Of a stretch of 46,706 nucleotides of DNA, positions 1 to 9,055 are shown one piece after another. The position numbers were made by a program, and so were the translations under genes. Source of the stretch: Deltaproteobacteria bacterium (GTDB lineage Bacteria; Desulfobacterota; JAFDED01); the NCBI GenBank assembly GCA_019310535.1, contig JAFDED010000025.1:1-46706 (forward strand), in the 5' to 3' direction. The notes below the pieces were generated by a model. The model searched no databases. It was not told where the DNA came from and saw nothing but the letters and a program-made list of their open reading frames with translations. Each line of letters opens with the position of its first letter. Position 1 is the stretch's first letter.

Positions 1-355
1 CCAGGGGACGAAGCCAGCGCCGAAGAGTCTCTCGATTGACACGGATTGCCTCGCGCTCAGCCAGGATCTCCGAGAGGTGGGAAAAGTTGAATTCATAGTA
101 CCGAGTTTTGACCGGCTCTATCGCATGAAGCCTGAATTCAGAGGGAAAGGCGTGAGCCGGGGGACGGCCCTTGTTGCCATGAAACACTCCCAAGGCGCCG
201 CACTGTTGGACTTTTTTCTTTATTCGCTTGATATGGCGGGTGGATACATTCAAAGCCGAAGCTGCTTCTCCGGCGGTCATTTTCTTCTCCAATAAGGCTT
301 GTATCACCCCATAACGCTTCATCTCTCTCATGGTAAAAGTCTCCTCTCTTTCCAT
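1..355 (-). CDS. IS transposase, N-terminal part (ISNCY/IS1202-like), runs off window edge
   Basis: The frame stays open from the ATG at 355 to base 1, so only about 118 N-terminal residues are visible. They hold a helix-turn-helix that fits the start of ISNCY/IS1202-type transposases: a segment with MTAGEAASALNVSTRHIKR, then a GNKGRPPAH linker typical of these proteins. The DDE catalytic domain would lie beyond the left edge. The start is chosen because AAGGAGGT lies a few bases upstream of the ATG. The copy could be intact or broken; the window cannot tell. The transposase family is inferred from the HTH style alone. Confidence 0.75.
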   Translation of the reverse strand, partial: MEREETFTMREMKRYGVIQALLEKKMTAGEAASALNVSTRHIKRIKKKVQQCGALGVFHGNKGRPPAHAFPSEFRLHAIEPVKTRYYEFNFSHLSEILAEREAIRVNRETLRRWLRPL

Positions 356-403
356 CCAGCACCTCCTTCTTAGGAAGTGCCTCAATATCAGCAGATTTTA
401 AAG

Positions 404-436
404 AGGGGTGACATAATCATAGTGCATTAACATGGA
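404..436. repeat. Probable right end of the left-edge insertion sequence
   Basis: The sequence GGGGTGACATAATCATAGTG followed by CATTAACATG lies just upstream of the transposase gene. The same roughly 31-bp block with one mismatch recurs alone at 44424-44456 and diverges on both sides. A block next to a transposase that recurs as an isolated copy is best read as an IS terminus. The exact outer base is not certain. Confidence 0.55.
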
Positions 437-588
437 TAGTCCGCGAATGGACACACTGTATTATAGTGTGTTAATATATTTATAGTTTGAAAAAAATGCA
501 CCATAATAAATTAACGGACTCACTCGCGCGCTAATAAAAGGCGACGCTCAACCCGCAAACCAGGGAGATTTGACACGGGGAGGTTAAA

Positions 589-864
589 ATGAGGGTTCGG
601 GCGCATGTTGTGATAAGTGGCCGAGTGCAAGGTGTCTTTTTCAGGGCAGAAACCCAGGCGATGGCCATTCAGAGAGGGCTGTCAGGGTGGGTCAGGAACT
701 TGCCGGACGGCAGGGTTGAGGCGGTATTCGAAGGTGAAAAGGATGCGGTGGATCGGGCCATAGCATGGTGCCGGCACGGCCCCCGGCACGCTCGCGTGGA
801 TGATACTGATGTTCGCTGGGAAGAGGAAATCAGCGAGTGTCAGGGTTTTAAAGTGCGACCATGA
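589..864 (+). CDS. acyP: Acylphosphatase
   Basis: The gene encodes a 91-residue cytosolic enzyme that hydrolyses acyl phosphates (EC 3.6.1.7), the usual single-domain size for the family. The signature GRVQGVFFR (residues 11-19) supplies the phosphate-binding loop and catalytic Arg19. GWVRN (33-37) supplies the catalytic Asn37 that orients the water. A strong GGGGAGG ribosome site lies just before the ATG. It sits upstream of and codirectional with the acyl-CoA synthetase gene with a 59-base gap, so cotranscription is possible but a functional link is not established. All key residues are present. Confidence 0.93.
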   Translation: MRVRAHVVISGRVQGVFFRAETQAMAIQRGLSGWVRNLPDGRVEAVFEGEKDAVDRAIAWCRHGPRHARVDDTDVRWEEEISECQGFKVRP

Positions 865-923
865 GAAGGGAATAAAGTCTTACAAATTCCTGTGGTACTG
901 ATGGATAAAAGGAGGACGCGCCA

Positions 924-2483
924 TTGGATTTGACCCAGACCTTGAGAAAGGCCGAGGAGCTATGGCCTGACAAGCCCGCGGTGTTTTGCGGGAACCGGAT
1001 ATTTACATATGGCCAGTTTGCCGGCCGCTGCCGCCGCCTGGCCAGGGCCATGGCCGACATGGGCATCGGGGCAAACGACAAGGTTTGCATCATTCATCCA
1101 AACTGCCATCGCTTTCTGGAAGCGTATTACGCAGCGGCACTTTTGGGTGCGGTTCTGGTCCCTGTAAACATCCGACTGACTCCACGCGAGATGGCATACA
1201 TCGCCCAGGACTCCGAAGCCAGGTTTCTCCTGGCAGACATGGAGTACGAGGAGGCGGCTCATGTGATCATGAAAGAGGCCGCCGGTCTGAATACTTGCCT
1301 CATAGCCGGCGGCCGGGAGCCAGACCCGTACGAGGAGGCTCTAAAGGGACAGCCGGACGGCCCTCTGCTTTTGTCCGGGGCATGCGACGACCACCTGGCA
1401 CAGCTCTATTATACCAGCGGCACCACTGGTCGACCAAAGGGAGTCATGCTATCTCACCGCAATGTCTATATCCACGCGCTGATGACCGTGGCGGAACTCC
1501 ACCTGACCGATGCGGATGTATGGCTCCACGCTGCCCCCCTGTTTCACCTGGCCGACGCCTGGGCCACCTGGGCCATCACATGGGTGGGGGGGACGCACGT
1601 GCTGGCCCGATCCTTTCGACCCGAAGAAATCTTGCGTCTTATGATTGATCGGGGGATAACTATCACTAACATGATCCCCACCATGTTGAACATGCTGATC
1701 AATGAACCGGAAGCCACCCGACAGGAATATCCCTCTTTGCGCGCCCTCCTTTCAGGAGGAGCACCCATTGCTCCCGATGTAGTCCGACGCGTTATGGAAA
1801 CGTTCAAGTGTGATTATATCCAGACTTACGGTATGACTGAGACAAGCCCTTATTTGACCCTCTCCATCCTGAAAGACCACCTCAAAAAGTTGCCTTCTTC
1901 CCGGCAGTTTTCTTTTAAAGCCAAGACCGGGAGACCCACCATGGCAATAGATCTCAAAGTAGTGGATCAAGCCGGCGCGGAGGTCCCGCATGACGGGCAA
2001 TCAGTTGGAGAAATCGTGGTCCGCGGAGATATCGTCACCCGCGGCTACTGGAAGCTGCCCGACGCCACAGCAGAGGCCATCCGCGACGGTTGGCTTTATA
2101 CCGGCGATCTGGCCACCGTGGATGCCGAGGGATTTGTCAACATCGTGGACCGCAAGAAGGACATGATCATCACAGGTGGTGAGAACGTTTATTCCACCGA
2201 GGTCGAGTACGTATTGTTTAAGCACCCCGCCGTTCTGGAATGCGCCGTGATCGGAGTCCCCCATCCCAAATGGGGAGAAGCCGTGCATGCGTTTGTGGTA
2301 CTTAAAGAAGGCCACAAGGCCGCTGAGGAAGACATCATTCAATTCTGCAAGGAACGGATGGCCCATTTTAAAGCACCCAAATCGGTGGAATTCAAGGAAA
2401 ACCTGCCGAAAACGGGTTCCAACAAGATCGCCAAGGCACAATTGCGGGAGCGCTGGATGAGTCAATCCGGGGAAGGGACGTGA
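924..2483 (+). CDS. AMP-dependent acyl-CoA synthetase/ligase
   Basis: This 519-residue protein belongs to the ANL adenylating superfamily. It would activate a carboxylic acid to acyl-AMP and then acyl-CoA in the cytoplasm. Visible motifs in order are YYTSGTTGRPKG (about 162-173, ATP phosphate loop), YGMTET (about 302), YTGD (about 392-395, ribose-binding Asp), DRKKDMI (about 409, hinge) and PKTGSNKIAK with the adenylation lysine at about 501. The start is a TTG at 924, preceded by AAAAGGAGGACG. Length and motifs fit medium or long-chain fatty acyl-CoA ligases, but the substrate cannot be read from sequence. It converges with dctM; a hairpin separates them. The thiolase and hydroxyacyl-CoA dehydrogenase about 30 kb away could be in the same broad pathway, which is inference. 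Confidence 0.88.
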   Translation: MDLTQTLRKAEELWPDKPAVFCGNRIFTYGQFAGRCRRLARAMADMGIGANDKVCIIHPNCHRFLEAYYAAALLGAVLVPVNIRLTPREMAYIAQDSEARFLLADMEYEEAAHVIMKEAAGLNTCLIAGGREPDPYEEALKGQPDGPLLLSGACDDHLAQLYYTSGTTGRPKGVMLSHRNVYIHALMTVAELHLTDADVWLHAAPLFHLADAWATWAITWVGGTHVLARSFRPEEILRLMIDRGITITNMIPTMLNMLINEPEATRQEYPSLRALLSGGAPIAPDVVRRVMETFKCDYIQTYGMTETSPYLTLSILKDHLKKLPSSRQFSFKAKTGRPTMAIDLKVVDQAGAEVPHDGQSVGEIVVRGDIVTRGYWKLPDATAEAIRDGWLYTGDLATVDAEGFVNIVDRKKDMIITGGENVYSTEVEYVLFKHPAVLECAVIGVPHPKWGEAVHAFVVLKEGHKAAEEDIIQFCKERMAHFKAPKSVEFKENLPKTGSNKIAKAQLRERWMSQSGEGT

Positions 2484-2566
2484 TCTTTGAAGGAAGAGTT
2501 TTGACGGGATAATACTAACAGGATTGGGAAAATCCTGAGTATCCTGTTTTCACGTCGAAATTTAAA

Positions 2567-2607
2567 AAAAGCACCGCCGGGAACAGAGATGTCCCGGTGG
2601 TGCTTTT
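2567..2607. terminator. Bidirectional rho-independent terminator between convergent genes
   Basis: AAAAGCACCGCCGGGA is followed by a 9-base loop and then TCCCGGTGGTGCTTTT, giving a long stem with one G-T pair and A/T runs on both sides. It lies between the 3' ends of the acyl-CoA synthetase gene (plus strand) and dctM (minus strand), so it can end transcription both ways. Confidence 0.85.
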
Positions 2608-2622
2608 CTACCGCGGGGCCTG

Positions 2623-3942
2623 TCACCCGAACATCCTTGTGGGAAGCCAGAGAACTAGCTGAGGAAATATGATGCAAATGCTCAGTCCGATAATTTGCAG
2701 GATAATAAAGTACGGAACGCCCTTGTAAATGTCGGTAAGGGTTACCTCCGGAGGGGAGACCCCTTTCAAATAAAAGATGGAGACGGCAAAGGGCGGCGTC
2801 AGGAACGAGGTCTGCAGTGTAACGGCGATTATCAGGGCGAACCAGAGAGGATCGAACCCCAGTTCTTTCACGATGGGGATGATGATGGGGATGAAAATCA
2901 ACAGGATGGCTATCCAGTCGATGAAAAACCCGGCGATAAAGATACCGAGCAGCATGACAATCAAAAGACCTATGGGGCCTACCGGAAGGCCCAAAAGAAA
3001 ATCTTTCATTATGTTCCCACCGCCAAGGCGCAGGAATACGCCGGTGAAACAGCTCGCTCCGACGGCCACGAACAGGACCATGCTGGTGGTCTTCAGTGCC
3101 GAATAGACCGCTTCTGTCAGGGCCTTAAAAGTGAATTTCTTGTATGCAATGCTCAGGAGCAAACCGCCGATGGCACCCATAGAAGCCGCCTCTGTGGGGG
3201 CGGCGATCCCGAACATGATCGATCCCAGCACGCAGAAGATAAGCCCGATGGGCGGCACAAAGCTCTTGAGAAGACCCAGGATTATCTTGGATACGGGAAC
3301 CTGCCTTTCTTCTTCTGGAAGGGCCGGGCCCAGGTGCGGCTGAAAATAGCATCTGATCAGTATGTAGATGCAATAGAGACCGGAAAGGGTTATGCCAGGG
3401 AGAATGGCCCCGGCAAAAAGGCGGGCGATGGACAACTGTGCGATTTGCCCGTACAGGATCAGCATAATACTCGGTGGAATGAGGATGCCCAGCGTGCCCG
3501 AAGCCAGTATGCATCCAGTTGCAAGTCTCACGTCATAGCCACGCTTGATCATGGCAGGCAACGCCATCAACCCCATGACCGTGAGCTCTGAGCCCACGAT
3601 TCCCGTGGCTGCCGCAAAAATGCTGCACACAATGGTGGTGGTAAGCGCGAGGGAACCTCTCAAAGCCCCCACTGCCAGAAGCAGTGCATCGAACAGTTCA
3701 TCCCAGATGGCTGCGCGCTCCAGTAAATATCCCATGAAAACAAACAGGGGGACAGCCACCAGTACGTCGTTCGTCATTATCCAATATGTTCGCGAAACCA
3801 ACAAGTCAAAGACCACTGGTCCCCAGCCGACATATCCGAATATCATGGCGTTGGCCAAGAGAACGAAAGCGATGGGAAACCCCATGAAAACGCTTAAAAG
3901 CAAACCTGCAAACATGATGATGGCAATGACTTCCGGATTCAA
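2623..3942 (-). CDS. dctM: TRAP transporter large permease (DctM family)
   Basis: This is the 12-helix ion-coupled permease subunit of a tripartite TRAP transporter, about 439 residues from the chosen start, the normal family size. The sequence is almost wholly hydrophobic helices with DctM-type segments such as GILIPPSIMLILYG and AAPTEAASMGAIG. The frame is open to 4170, but the real start is taken as the TTG at 3942: GGGAGG lies just upstream, and the protein then begins with the conserved NPEVIAIIMF-type first helix. Its start overlaps the dctQ stop (TTGA), a sign of translational coupling. It works with DctQ in the membrane and DctP in the periplasm. The partners resemble the COG4663/4665 (FcbT, TakP) group, suggesting an organic acid substrate. 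Confidence 0.9.
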   Translation of the reverse strand: MNPEVIAIIMFAGLLLSVFMGFPIAFVLLANAMIFGYVGWGPVVFDLLVSRTYWIMTNDVLVAVPLFVFMGYLLERAAIWDELFDALLLAVGALRGSLALTTTIVCSIFAAATGIVGSELTVMGLMALPAMIKRGYDVRLATGCILASGTLGILIPPSIMLILYGQIAQLSIARLFAGAILPGITLSGLYCIYILIRCYFQPHLGPALPEEERQVPVSKIILGLLKSFVPPIGLIFCVLGSIMFGIAAPTEAASMGAIGGLLLSIAYKKFTFKALTEAVYSALKTTSMVLFVAVGASCFTGVFLRLGGGNIMKDFLLGLPVGPIGLLIVMLLGIFIAGFFIDWIAILLIFIPIIIPIVKELGFDPLWFALIIAVTLQTSFLTPPFAVSIFYLKGVSPPEVTLTDIYKGVPYFIILQIIGLSICIIFPQLVLWLPTRMFG

Positions 3943-4445
3943 TTTGTTTTCCTCCCAAAGAGAACTTGCAGGCATCGGAGAAACTCTGCGATTCCCTGAA
4001 TAAGCAGCACAGTAATGGAAATAGGAAGAACCAGCTTCAAAGGCCAGACAAACGGCCGCCAGGGGCTCACGGCAGCCCTTTCCTGGATCTGCACGGCATA
4101 CCAGGCGTAATCTGCACCTTTTATGATGAGAAAAAACATCACGGGGAAGAAGAATACAATGTACAAGCATGCATCAATGGTTGCCTTGCCTCTGGGTGAA
4201 AACAAGCGATAAAAAACATCAACCCTTACATGTGCCCCTTTGTTGAGAGTATAAGCCGCCCCCATCATAAACAGGGTACCGCAAAACATGTAGCTCAAAT
4301 CGTAAGCCCAGACTGTTGGGGCGTGAAACATATATCGGGCAAAAACCTCATAAACCAGGCCAAGGGTGAGAGGAATGACAAGCCAGGCGGAAATCTTCCC
4401 GATCTTCTCGGTGAAAGAATCGATAAAGTGTATAATCTTTTCCAT
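3939..4445 (-). CDS. dctQ: TRAP transporter small permease (DctQ family)
   Basis: The gene encodes a 168-residue membrane protein with four predicted helices, starting MEKIIHFIDSFTEKIGKISAW, which is the usual DctQ layout (short N-terminal amphipathic stretch, then helices at about 18-40, 50-70, 90-112 and 135-158). The motif YEVFARY after helix 1 is typical of the family. DctQ binds the large permease and is essential for transport. It overlaps dctM by four bases at its 3' end. The upstream side is separated from dctP by 336 bases that hold repeat copy A, an unusual separation for a dctPQM operon. Confidence 0.88.
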   Translation of the reverse strand: MEKIIHFIDSFTEKIGKISAWLVIPLTLGLVYEVFARYMFHAPTVWAYDLSYMFCGTLFMMGAAYTLNKGAHVRVDVFYRLFSPRGKATIDACLYIVFFFPVMFFLIIKGADYAWYAVQIQERAAVSPWRPFVWPLKLVLPISITVLLIQGIAEFLRCLQVLFGRKTN

Positions 4446-4478
4446 TTATATTTCCCTAAATGCGAATTAAAAACATAT

Positions 4479-4714
4479 AAGATTATTCTATCAGGCAGGT
4501 CGGCAAATAAAATTCTTATTGCTTACCCATTGGACCGAACGCTGTGATTCAATACCGGCCAAACCTCAAGGGCATTCAGGTTGCATGAGGGGTGGCCCGG
4601 ACGACTTGTCGTCCGGGCCACCCCAACAACATTCTTCATCTATTATTGTATTATTGGCTGCAATTTGACTCTAATATCGTTGATCAATACGGTGCTGATC
4701 AAAGTGGATAATTC
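4479..4714 (+). repeat. MITE-like hairpin repeat, copy A (short form)
   Basis: Copy A is a 236-bp interspersed element that lacks about 100 internal bases present in copies B and C. It is flanked by a perfect 11-bp duplication TAAAAACATAT at 4468-4478 and 4715-4725. The ends form an imperfect inverted repeat (GATTATTC... on the left, GGATAATTC on the right). Internally, GGGGTGGCCCGGACGAC (4589-4605) and GTCGTCCGGGCCACCCC (4608-4624) make a perfect 17-bp hairpin. No protein is encoded. It lies between dctP and dctQ and would be transcribed with them. The outward promoter box of copies B and C is degenerate here (TTGACT then TACGGT). Confidence 0.85.
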
Positions 4715-4732
4715 TAAAAACATATCAACTGT

Positions 4733-4765
4733 AAGGATTGGAAGACCAGGGGCCTTCCAATCCTT
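4733..4765 (-). terminator. Hairpin downstream of dctP
   Basis: AAGGATTGGAAG and CTTCCAATCCTT form a perfect 12-bp stem with a 9-base loop, 17 bases past the dctP stop. There is no U-run on the dctP side, so it may act mainly as a 3' stabiliser or attenuator that makes more DctP than DctQM. That role is inferred from similar binding-protein operons. Confidence 0.5.
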
Positions 4766-4781
4766 CGTCATGAATCAAGGA

Positions 4782-5885
4782 TTATTTTTTGTAATAATAG
4801 TCTGCGGCCAGGTCGTAATCAGGATGCCCTATCTGCCTGTACGGCACCACCGTCTTGGCGAAAGCCCTCTGAGACTCAAGCACCTTGGAGAAGAATGCGT
4901 TCTCTTTCGCCTTTCTCGCCAACACCTTATCGGCGGCTTTCAAAACCTCAATCAAAATATCCGGGGGTGTCTTGACAACCGTCACCCCGTGATTTTTCAC
5001 CAGATCTTTCAGGTCCTCGGCATTATGCGTCAACATTTTGAAGGTAAAGCGCATGGTGGCAGCTTCACAGGCAACCCTGACAATTTCTTTCAGGTCATTG
5101 GGCAATTCATCCCACTTCTTCTTGTTGATCAGCAGCTCCATCATACCGGTAGGTTGGTGAAGTCCGGGGAGGTGATAAAATTTCCGGACGTCATGAAGCC
5201 CCACAGCTTTGTCCGAACTGGGGTCGCTGTATTCAGCGGCGTCGATGACTCCCTTCTCCAGGGCGGGAACGATTTCTCCACCAGGCAGGGTAACCACCGT
5301 GGCGCCGGCTTCTTTAAAAACTTCCGCGGTCATACCGGCTGCGCGGAATTTAAGCCCTTTTAAATCCGCCCAGGATTTCAAGGGCTTGTTAAACCAGCCC
5401 TGTGGTTCGGGCGTTTCGCCGAATGTGGGGAAAGCGATCACATTCAATTTCAGCTCTTTCTGTAAAAGTTCGTTATAGAGATCGAGACCGCCTCCCTCGT
5501 ACATCCAGGCCAAAAAATCTTCTGAGCTCAGGCCGAACGGCCCTCCGGAAGCGCTGGAGAAAAGGCCGCTCGCGGGGTGCTTGCCGACCCAGTATCCGGG
5601 CCACGAATGCCCCATATCCAGAATGCCCCGGTGGACGGCGTCGAGAACCTCGAAAGCTGCCACTACCGTCCCGGCAGGCATGAAATCGATCTTTATACGC
5701 CCGCCGCTCATGGCATGGATATAATCCACAACGATCTGGGGGTCGACGTTGTGAAAATCCCCGGCCGGCCAGGTGCTCTGCATCTTGAATTTGTATACCT
5801 TGGCGTCAGCCGGACCGACAAACAGAAAGGCCGCTGCAAACATTAAGACAAAAATGACAAAAAATACACTCTTGCTGTTTTTCAT
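4782..5885 (-). CDS. dctP: TRAP transporter substrate-binding protein (DctP family)
   Basis: This is a 367-residue periplasmic receptor with a signal peptide (residues 1-28, hydrophobic core and PADA-K cleavage-like end). It captures the substrate for the DctQM permease. Landmarks include MQSTWPAGDF near the mature N-terminus, LKGLKFRAAG (about 185, with the family Arg that binds the substrate carboxylate) and ALEKGVIDAAEY (about 220). The pattern resembles COG4663 receptors such as TakP and FcbT1, which bind alpha-keto or aromatic acids; the actual ligand is unknown. An AAAAGGAG site precedes the ATG. It is the promoter-proximal gene of dctP-dctQ-dctM, with a repeat insertion after it. Confidence 0.9.
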   Translation of the reverse strand: MKNSKSVFFVIFVLMFAAAFLFVGPADAKVYKFKMQSTWPAGDFHNVDPQIVVDYIHAMSGGRIKIDFMPAGTVVAAFEVLDAVHRGILDMGHSWPGYWVGKHPASGLFSSASGGPFGLSSEDFLAWMYEGGGLDLYNELLQKELKLNVIAFPTFGETPEPQGWFNKPLKSWADLKGLKFRAAGMTAEVFKEAGATVVTLPGGEIVPALEKGVIDAAEYSDPSSDKAVGLHDVRKFYHLPGLHQPTGMMELLINKKKWDELPNDLKEIVRVACEAATMRFTFKMLTHNAEDLKDLVKNHGVTVVKTPPDILIEVLKAADKVLARKAKENAFFSKVLESQRAFAKTVVPYRQIGHPDYDLAADYYYKK

Positions 5886-5999
5886 GTCTTTTTCTCCTTT
5901 TCAGACAGAACCGTTCAATAAATCCAAACAAAACAACCGCCCCGAGTATTTTGAAAAGCCACCACCTCCTTCTACAATAATTTACCTGCATCAAGAAGA

Positions 6000-6031
6000 A
6001 TTATATTTAACAGGTTTCTCGTTTCTGTCAA
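6000..6031 (-). promoter_or_regulatory. Candidate promoter for dctP
   Basis: On the minus strand TTGACA (6031-6026) and TATAAT (6005-6000) are both perfect boxes, but the spacer is 20 bases, longer than ideal. It lies in the 365-base gap between the fused TRAP permease and dctP and points at dctP. Nothing else is clear in that gap. Confidence 0.35.
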
Positions 6032-6250
6032 GGAAAAACTTGTCGCAAAAAAAATGCCGGAAGGGGATAATTCTTTCCGCTCGGTCAGCAGGTTTGACAG
6101 GTGTATCATAAAATAAATGTCTCCTCGAGGACCTCTTCCAATGATTACGTCCCGCCGGGTGCAGTGGACACAAAACTCTCTGCTTTGAAATCCGCACTGG
6201 CAGTGCACTCAATCTGATGAGCAGCGATTGATGCAGATTAAAAAAAAGAA

Positions 6251-9025
6251 TCAGTCGTAACTAACCGCCTCGCTGAGAACCCCCTCTCGCGACTCCCTTA
6301 GCCGTCTTCGATAACGCTGAAACAGGTAAAGGCCTAACAGCATCCCGGCGCCCACAATGCTTGAATATAGTTCATGCCACCACAAAAGAACGAGAACCGG
6401 TACGAGTATGAGGCGTTCATAAACAGTCACCCTGTCTCCAAAATAGCCGATCACGATTGCGCCCAGGGCCATGATTCCGAGAATCACTGTCACCAGAACG
6501 CCGATAAATTCCAGCCACGGGAAGGGAGGCCTCGGGTTTTCCAGTATCCAGGGCATAAATACGAGAGCAGGGGTGAACACAAAGGCAAAGGGGACATACA
6601 CCTCCGCCAGAGACAGCGTGTACGCCCTCAGGCCGGTTTTGAACGGATCTCCCTGGGAGATTCCCGACGCGGCGTACGCTGCAACAGCCACAGGTGGTGT
6701 TACATCAGCCATGATTCCGTAATAAAACACGAAAAGGTGGCTCAACAGGGGCGCGATCCCAAACTTCATCAGTGCCGGCGCCGCAATAATGGATACCACG
6801 ATGTAGTTTTGCGTTGTGGACAGTCCCATCCCGAGGATCAAGCAGGCAATGACCGTATAGACCATCGTGAAAAACAGGGTGGTCTGGTCTAAGGCGAACA
6901 GGTTCAGGACATCCAGTTTGTCTACAAGGGAGGCGGACAGGTTGCTGAGCACGATAGTGGCATTGGCGAACTTGAGCCCGAGGCCCGTCAGCGTGGTGGT
7001 CCCCACGATGAATCCAACCGCGGTACACGCCGCACCAATGGCCAGGGCGTTCTTGGTGCCCCACTCCAGGCATTCGATGACGTGGCCGAATCGCATACGG
7101 CCGTCTCCGATAATAAGCCCAACTATTATAACAAAGAAATTGAGACAGAAGGCTGCCAGGATTTCTTCCTTTCCAACATGGAGCAAATAGACCATGATCG
7201 CGATGGCTGCGGTTCCCCATATCCAGAACCTTGGCTCCGATTTGCGCCAGCTCCAGTAAAGGCCGACCACCGTTAAAGCTGCCCAGAGGAATGTCCAGGT
7301 CATCGGGCCTTCCAATGGGTTCCACCGGAAAATAATCACGGGTATTGACGAGCTGACAGCGATGAAGAAGTTCTTTGTTCGGGGTCCGGATTGTCCGTAG
7401 GATACCGAGGCGATGATACCCCAGAATGCGGCCAGAAACGGGGTGAACCCGGTGACCAGCAGCCAGATGATGACGATCAAGGGTAAAAACAAAGTCCCAT
7501 TTGTTTGGATGAGGTATTTAACACTGGGCAACTGATCCCTGGGAATACCGCGCATGTTATTTTTTTTCGCTTCCAGGTGGACCATCCAGCCAACGGCAAA
7601 AAAATGGCAGACTGCTGGGACGATGGCACAGGTCGCGATGGTGAGGTACGATATGCCCAAAAACTCGGCCATGATGAACGCAGCCGCCCCCATGATGGGA
7701 GGCATGAACTGTCCTCCCGTGGAGGCCGTGGCCTCCACCGCGCCGGCAAATTCTGACTTGTATCCCAGCTTTTTCATCATGGGGATGGTAAAGGCCCCGG
7801 TAGTTACCGTATTTGCCACCGAGGAGCCGGAGATGGTGCCCATCAAACCCGAAGCAAGAACCGAAACCTTTGCCGGTCCGCCGGCAGACCAGCCGGCCAG
7901 GGCCATGGCAAGATCGATGAACAACTTGCCGAGCCCGGTTTTCATCGTGAATATTCCGAACAAGACAAAGTGAAACACAAAAGTAGCGACCACTCCAAGG
8001 GGAATTCCGTATATACACTCTGTTCCGAGGTACATGTGGTCGATAATCCGTGCCGCTGAGAAACCGCGGTGCGCAAAAAAATCGAGTCCCGGGATATAGG
8101 AGAGATACGGGCCCAGATAGCAGTTGGCCAGAACCAAAAGCCCCAGAATGGCAAGGGGCAGACCGATGCTTCTCCGCGTGCCTTCCAGCGCCAGGAGAAT
8201 GGCAAAGTTGCCGATAACCAGATCGCGTACATTGGGAAACCCCGCCCGGTATACGAATTGATCGAAATCAACGATTATATAACTCGAGAAGCCGACCGCC
8301 ATCACGGCCAGGGTGATTTCAAAGTAAGGAATCTTTTGCGGGTCGTAATGAAATTCCTTCTTACCTTGAATGATTCGGGCTGCATCCCGGAACATAAACA
8401 GGAAAGGAGCCGCCAGACCGGAAATGATGACGAAAGTCCAGATAATAAACACAATGTCCGAGCTTGCCACATAGGCCTCCCAATGCCGCACAATAACCAT
8501 GAGGAGATATGTCAGCACTCCCAGACCCGTCACGGAAACGCTCAAATCCAGAAACGTTGAAATTGTCGGTTTCCAGAGATCTCTGGTCTTCATGGCAAAT
8601 GCCATGAAAAAACCGAGAACGAAAACAAGCACCGTGGCCGGCGTTTTCAAATCAAGAACGTCCTGCAGCCCCAGAGAAAGAATGGTTCCGCTCATCAAAG
8701 CGAAAATGACTTCGTATGTCCACGTGAGCCATAGTCTCTTGATTTTGACTTTGCGTGTGGGATAGACAAGAAAAATCAAGGAAAGCACAAAAGCCAGGTG
8801 AAAAGTGCGATGCTTCCACTCCTGCAACACGCCGAACCCCGCCGTATAGATATGAAAAAGGGCGAGGATGATGCACATGGCCAGAACAACCCCGGCCGCA
8901 GCGCCTTTCAGTTTTCGGAAGCGAAGCTCCGGGTCAAAGGTCTCCACAAGCTCCTGAACTTTCGCCTCATCCACTTTATAGCTGATCGTTTCCGCTTTCC
9001 TGTTTTTCATAACGTCTTCCGCCAT
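6251..9025 (-). CDS. TRAP transporter fused permease (4TM/12TM, TAXI-associated)
   Basis: The product is a 924-residue polytopic membrane protein in which the small (DctQ-like) and large (DctM-like) permease parts are fused, the form usual for TAXI-type TRAP systems. The N-terminal third has extra helices; the M-like core carries GTISGSSVANTVTTGAFTIP and ASTGGQFMPPIMGAAAF (about 390-450), hallmarks of this family. A second hydrophobic repeat follows at about 650-900. GAGAGG lies upstream of the ATG. The gene is the last of three minus-strand genes (receptor, DUF1850 protein, permease) and lies 30 bases after the DUF1850 gene. The receptor determines the substrate. Confidence 0.92.
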   Translation of the reverse strand: MAEDVMKNRKAETISYKVDEAKVQELVETFDPELRFRKLKGAAAGVVLAMCIILALFHIYTAGFGVLQEWKHRTFHLAFVLSLIFLVYPTRKVKIKRLWLTWTYEVIFALMSGTILSLGLQDVLDLKTPATVLVFVLGFFMAFAMKTRDLWKPTISTFLDLSVSVTGLGVLTYLLMVIVRHWEAYVASSDIVFIIWTFVIISGLAAPFLFMFRDAARIIQGKKEFHYDPQKIPYFEITLAVMAVGFSSYIIVDFDQFVYRAGFPNVRDLVIGNFAILLALEGTRRSIGLPLAILGLLVLANCYLGPYLSYIPGLDFFAHRGFSAARIIDHMYLGTECIYGIPLGVVATFVFHFVLFGIFTMKTGLGKLFIDLAMALAGWSAGGPAKVSVLASGLMGTISGSSVANTVTTGAFTIPMMKKLGYKSEFAGAVEATASTGGQFMPPIMGAAAFIMAEFLGISYLTIATCAIVPAVCHFFAVGWMVHLEAKKNNMRGIPRDQLPSVKYLIQTNGTLFLPLIVIIWLLVTGFTPFLAAFWGIIASVSYGQSGPRTKNFFIAVSSSIPVIIFRWNPLEGPMTWTFLWAALTVVGLYWSWRKSEPRFWIWGTAAIAIMVYLLHVGKEEILAAFCLNFFVIIVGLIIGDGRMRFGHVIECLEWGTKNALAIGAACTAVGFIVGTTTLTGLGLKFANATIVLSNLSASLVDKLDVLNLFALDQTTLFFTMVYTVIACLILGMGLSTTQNYIVVSIIAAPALMKFGIAPLLSHLFVFYYGIMADVTPPVAVAAYAASGISQGDPFKTGLRAYTLSLAEVYVPFAFVFTPALVFMPWILENPRPPFPWLEFIGVLVTVILGIMALGAIVIGYFGDRVTVYERLILVPVLVLLWWHELYSSIVGAGMLLGLYLFQRYRRRLRESREGVLSEAVSYD

Positions 9026-9055
9026 GATCCTCTCGCTTTGTTTGGAAACAGCAGG

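Noticed and set aside
450..475. ACACACT/AGTGTGT short inverted repeat upstream of acyP
   Set aside because: A 7-bp stem in AT-rich sequence near an IS end is easily found by chance, and no promoter boxes with good spacing align with it.
2695..3591. 298-codon plus-strand open frame
   Set aside because: It is antisense to dctM, has biased hydrophilic composition typical of frames opposite a membrane protein, and lacks a ribosome site and family motifs.
4581..5363. 260-codon plus-strand open frame
   Set aside because: It runs through repeat copy A and antisense to dctP; the dctP frame has clear family motifs.
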